From the NCBI RefSeq assembly GCF_033095785.1, contig NZ_CP137134.1, forward strand, positions 1,922,001-1,986,000: a DNA stretch of 64,000 nucleotides, given 5' to 3'. Position numbers and translations under genes: made by a program. The stretch's first letter is position 1, and the number at the start of each line of letters is the position of its first letter. The notes under the pieces are model-generated. The model was not told the DNA's origin and made no database searches. It was given only the letters and a program-made list of their open reading frames with translations. This stretch comes from Nitrosospira sp. Is2. GTDB taxonomy: Bacteria > Pseudomonadota > Gammaproteobacteria > Burkholderiales > Nitrosomonadaceae. Shown piece after piece: positions 62,743 through 64,000 of this stretch.

Positions 62743-63843
62743 CTACAAAAGATGGGGGTCGATTTCGCGTCTCAGAAATTCGTGAAAGTGTACCATGCCA
62801 TCTTCCATCGGTGACTGATACGGACCTGTTTCGCTCATTCCCTGTTCATGCAGGGCGCGGCGTCCCTCACTCATCTGCCTGCAGATTTCATCATCTTCGA
62901 CGGCTGTTTCATGATAGGCGGCCTGTTCCGCCTCGATGAATTCCCGCTCAAACAAAGCGATCTCTTCTGGATAATAAAATTCCACTACATTAACGCACTG
63001 CTCTGTTCCAGCCGGATGCAGCGTGCTGATAATCAGCACATGAGGATACCATTCAAGCATGACGTTAGGATAATAAAGCATCCATATCGCACCCTGCCGC
63101 GGCACCTCTCCTGCCGTCTGGCGCAGGAGGTGCTCCTGCCACTTCGCATAGACCGCTGTACCAGGGCGTGTGAGACCATGATTGACGCCGACGGTCTGGA
63201 CGTTGTACCACTCGCCAAATTCCCATCTCAGTTCGGCGGTATTGACGAAGTTCCCCAAACCGGGGTGGTAGGGTTCAACGTGGTAATCTTCCAGATACAC
63301 TTCAATAAACGTTTTCCAGTTGCAGGCATATTGTTCCACCTGCACTCGTTCCAGGACGTGGCCTGAAAAATCAAAATCCTTCAGAACGCCTAGCTGTCCC
63401 AGATCGCGCGCGACATTCCGCTTTCCCCCGAACAGGAGCCCGTTCCAGTTTTGCAACGGTGTAGTGCCGAGATTAAGGCAGGGATTTTGCGCAAAGTGGG
63501 GCGCACCCAGCAGTTTGCCGGTCAAATCATAAGTCCAGCGGTGTATCGGACAAACGATGTTCCTGGTATTGCCCCGCCCTTTCAGGAGCAAAGATTGCCG
63601 ATGGCGGCAAACATTAGACAATAGTTCGATACCATCATGGTTACGGACCAGCATCTTGGCGTGACTCATCCATTCCGGGACGTAGTAATCGCCGATATTA
63701 GGGACCATAATCTCGTGTCCGATATAGCCCGGACCGGCGTCAAACAAGATGCGTTTTTCTAAATCGAGAATATCGGAATCGAGATACCAGCCGACGGGAA
63801 GTTGCGTGGGTGTCGATTGGGAGAGATCAACTAAGCGGGACAT
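62743..63843 (-). CDS. Rieske-type aromatic ring-hydroxylating oxygenase alpha subunit
   Basis: A 366-residue oxygenase subunit. The Rieske cluster ligands are Cys79 and His81 (NVCRHRQ) and Cys98 and His101 (CPIHRW). The catalytic domain has the iron motif LEDYHVEPYHPG near 182-193. It resembles choline monooxygenase and phenylpropionate dioxygenase alpha subunits. No ferredoxin or reductase genes are adjacent, so its electron source is elsewhere. Substrate unknown. It reads away from the right edge and lies 40 bases before the SpoIIAA-like gene. Confidence 0.88.
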   Translation of the reverse strand: MSRLVDLSQSTPTQLPVGWYLDSDILDLEKRILFDAGPGYIGHEIMVPNIGDYYVPEWMSHAKMLVRNHDGIELLSNVCRHRQSLLLKGRGNTRNIVCPIHRWTYDLTGKLLGAPHFAQNPCLNLGTTPLQNWNGLLFGGKRNVARDLGQLGVLKDFDFSGHVLERVQVEQYACNWKTFIEVYLEDYHVEPYHPGLGNFVNTAELRWEFGEWYNVQTVGVNHGLTRPGTAVYAKWQEHLLRQTAGEVPRQGAIWMLYYPNVMLEWYPHVLIISTLHPAGTEQCVNVVEFYYPEEIALFEREFIEAEQAAYHETAVEDDEICRQMSEGRRALHEQGMSETGPYQSPMEDGMVHFHEFLRREIDPHLL

Positions 63844-63992
63844 ATCGATACGTAAGACCTTTCGAGGGGCAAAAAAGACAGTTGATATACGAAAAGCCTC
63901 AAGAAGTGCAATAAGCTTAGCAGAAACAGCACGCTCTCTTTCCTGGAAAGCCTATAATCCCGACTAGGAGGGTCGGGTTAAGGGAAAGTTTC

Positions 63993-64000
63993 ATGGATTT
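63993..64000 (+). CDS. Possible start of a gene running off the right edge
   Basis: ATG at 63993 follows AAGGGAAAG by 3 bases, a fair ribosome site. Only two or three codons are visible, so neither gene nor product can be named. Confidence 0.25.

Overview
This 64-kb window looks like part of the chromosome of a betaproteobacterial ammonia oxidiser, most likely Nitrosospira or a close relative. The markers are the 5' end of amoC (ammonia monooxygenase subunit C) at the left edge, a cytochrome P460, a SmbP-type small metal-binding protein, a copper nitrite reductase of the ammonia-oxidiser type, and betaproteobacterial gene orders (lolA-rarA-serS; gshA-gshB-ptsM-ptsH-ptsI; metX-metW). The genus is inferred from these genes; no 16S rRNA is present.

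Layout. 1-6.4 kb: amoC start, lolA-rarA-serS, a phasin-like coiled-coil protein, a redoxin and cytochrome P460. 6.4-15.2 kb: a long regulatory region followed by a cytochrome c oxidase cluster (coxB-coxA-small protein-ctaG-DUF2970-coxC, then surf1, a SCO-like gene, ctaB and sco1); no heme A synthase lies in its usual place. 15.3-24 kb: a glycolate/D-lactate-type FAD oxidase, dolP and yraN divergent from rsmI, a worn IS3-type remnant, smbP divergent from a beta-barrel porin, small envelope proteins and sixA. 24.1-26.6 kb: a decayed epimerase-SPW-VKOR fusion gene carrying one stop codon and four single-base deletions. 26.8-36.2 kb: PRC-barrel protein, kup, a FadL-type channel, an orphan gene next to tRNA-Arg(CCG), a cytochrome c, apaH overlapping plsC, and a PfkB kinase. 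36.2-41.6 kb: a glycine cleavage operon (gcvT-gcvH-gcvPA-tpx-gcvPB) behind a tandem glycine riboswitch ending in a strong terminator hairpin. 41.8-48.4 kb: an ExeA-type ATPase with a SPOR domain, gshA broken by three frameshifts at simple repeats, gshB, and a soluble PTS (EIIA-HPr-EI). 48.4-55 kb: metX-metW, ampG, xth, pyrE, a LEA14-like lipoprotein and the RNase P RNA. 55-57.3 kb: nirK with a MITE-like element upstream, and a His/Gly-rich periplasmic protein. 57.5-61.7 kb: a four-gene operon (fatty acyl-AMP ligase, epimerase/reductase, acyl carrier protein, alpha-oxoamine synthase) that resembles bacterial sphingolipid (ceramide) synthesis. 62.3-64 kb: a SpoIIAA-like protein, a Rieske oxygenase, and the possible start of a further gene at the right edge.

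Together the genes cover respiration and nitrogen-oxide chemistry of an ammonia oxidiser (amoC, P460, nirK, aa3-type oxidase), envelope building (lolA, dolP, plsC, ampG, sphingolipid-like operon), C1/glycine and glutathione metabolism, and housekeeping. The most interesting items are the sphingolipid-like operon with a nearby 9-bp dyad, the repeat-associated frameshifts in gshA, the tandem glycine riboswitch, and the MITE-like element in front of nirK. No CRISPR array, prophage or intact insertion sequence was seen.
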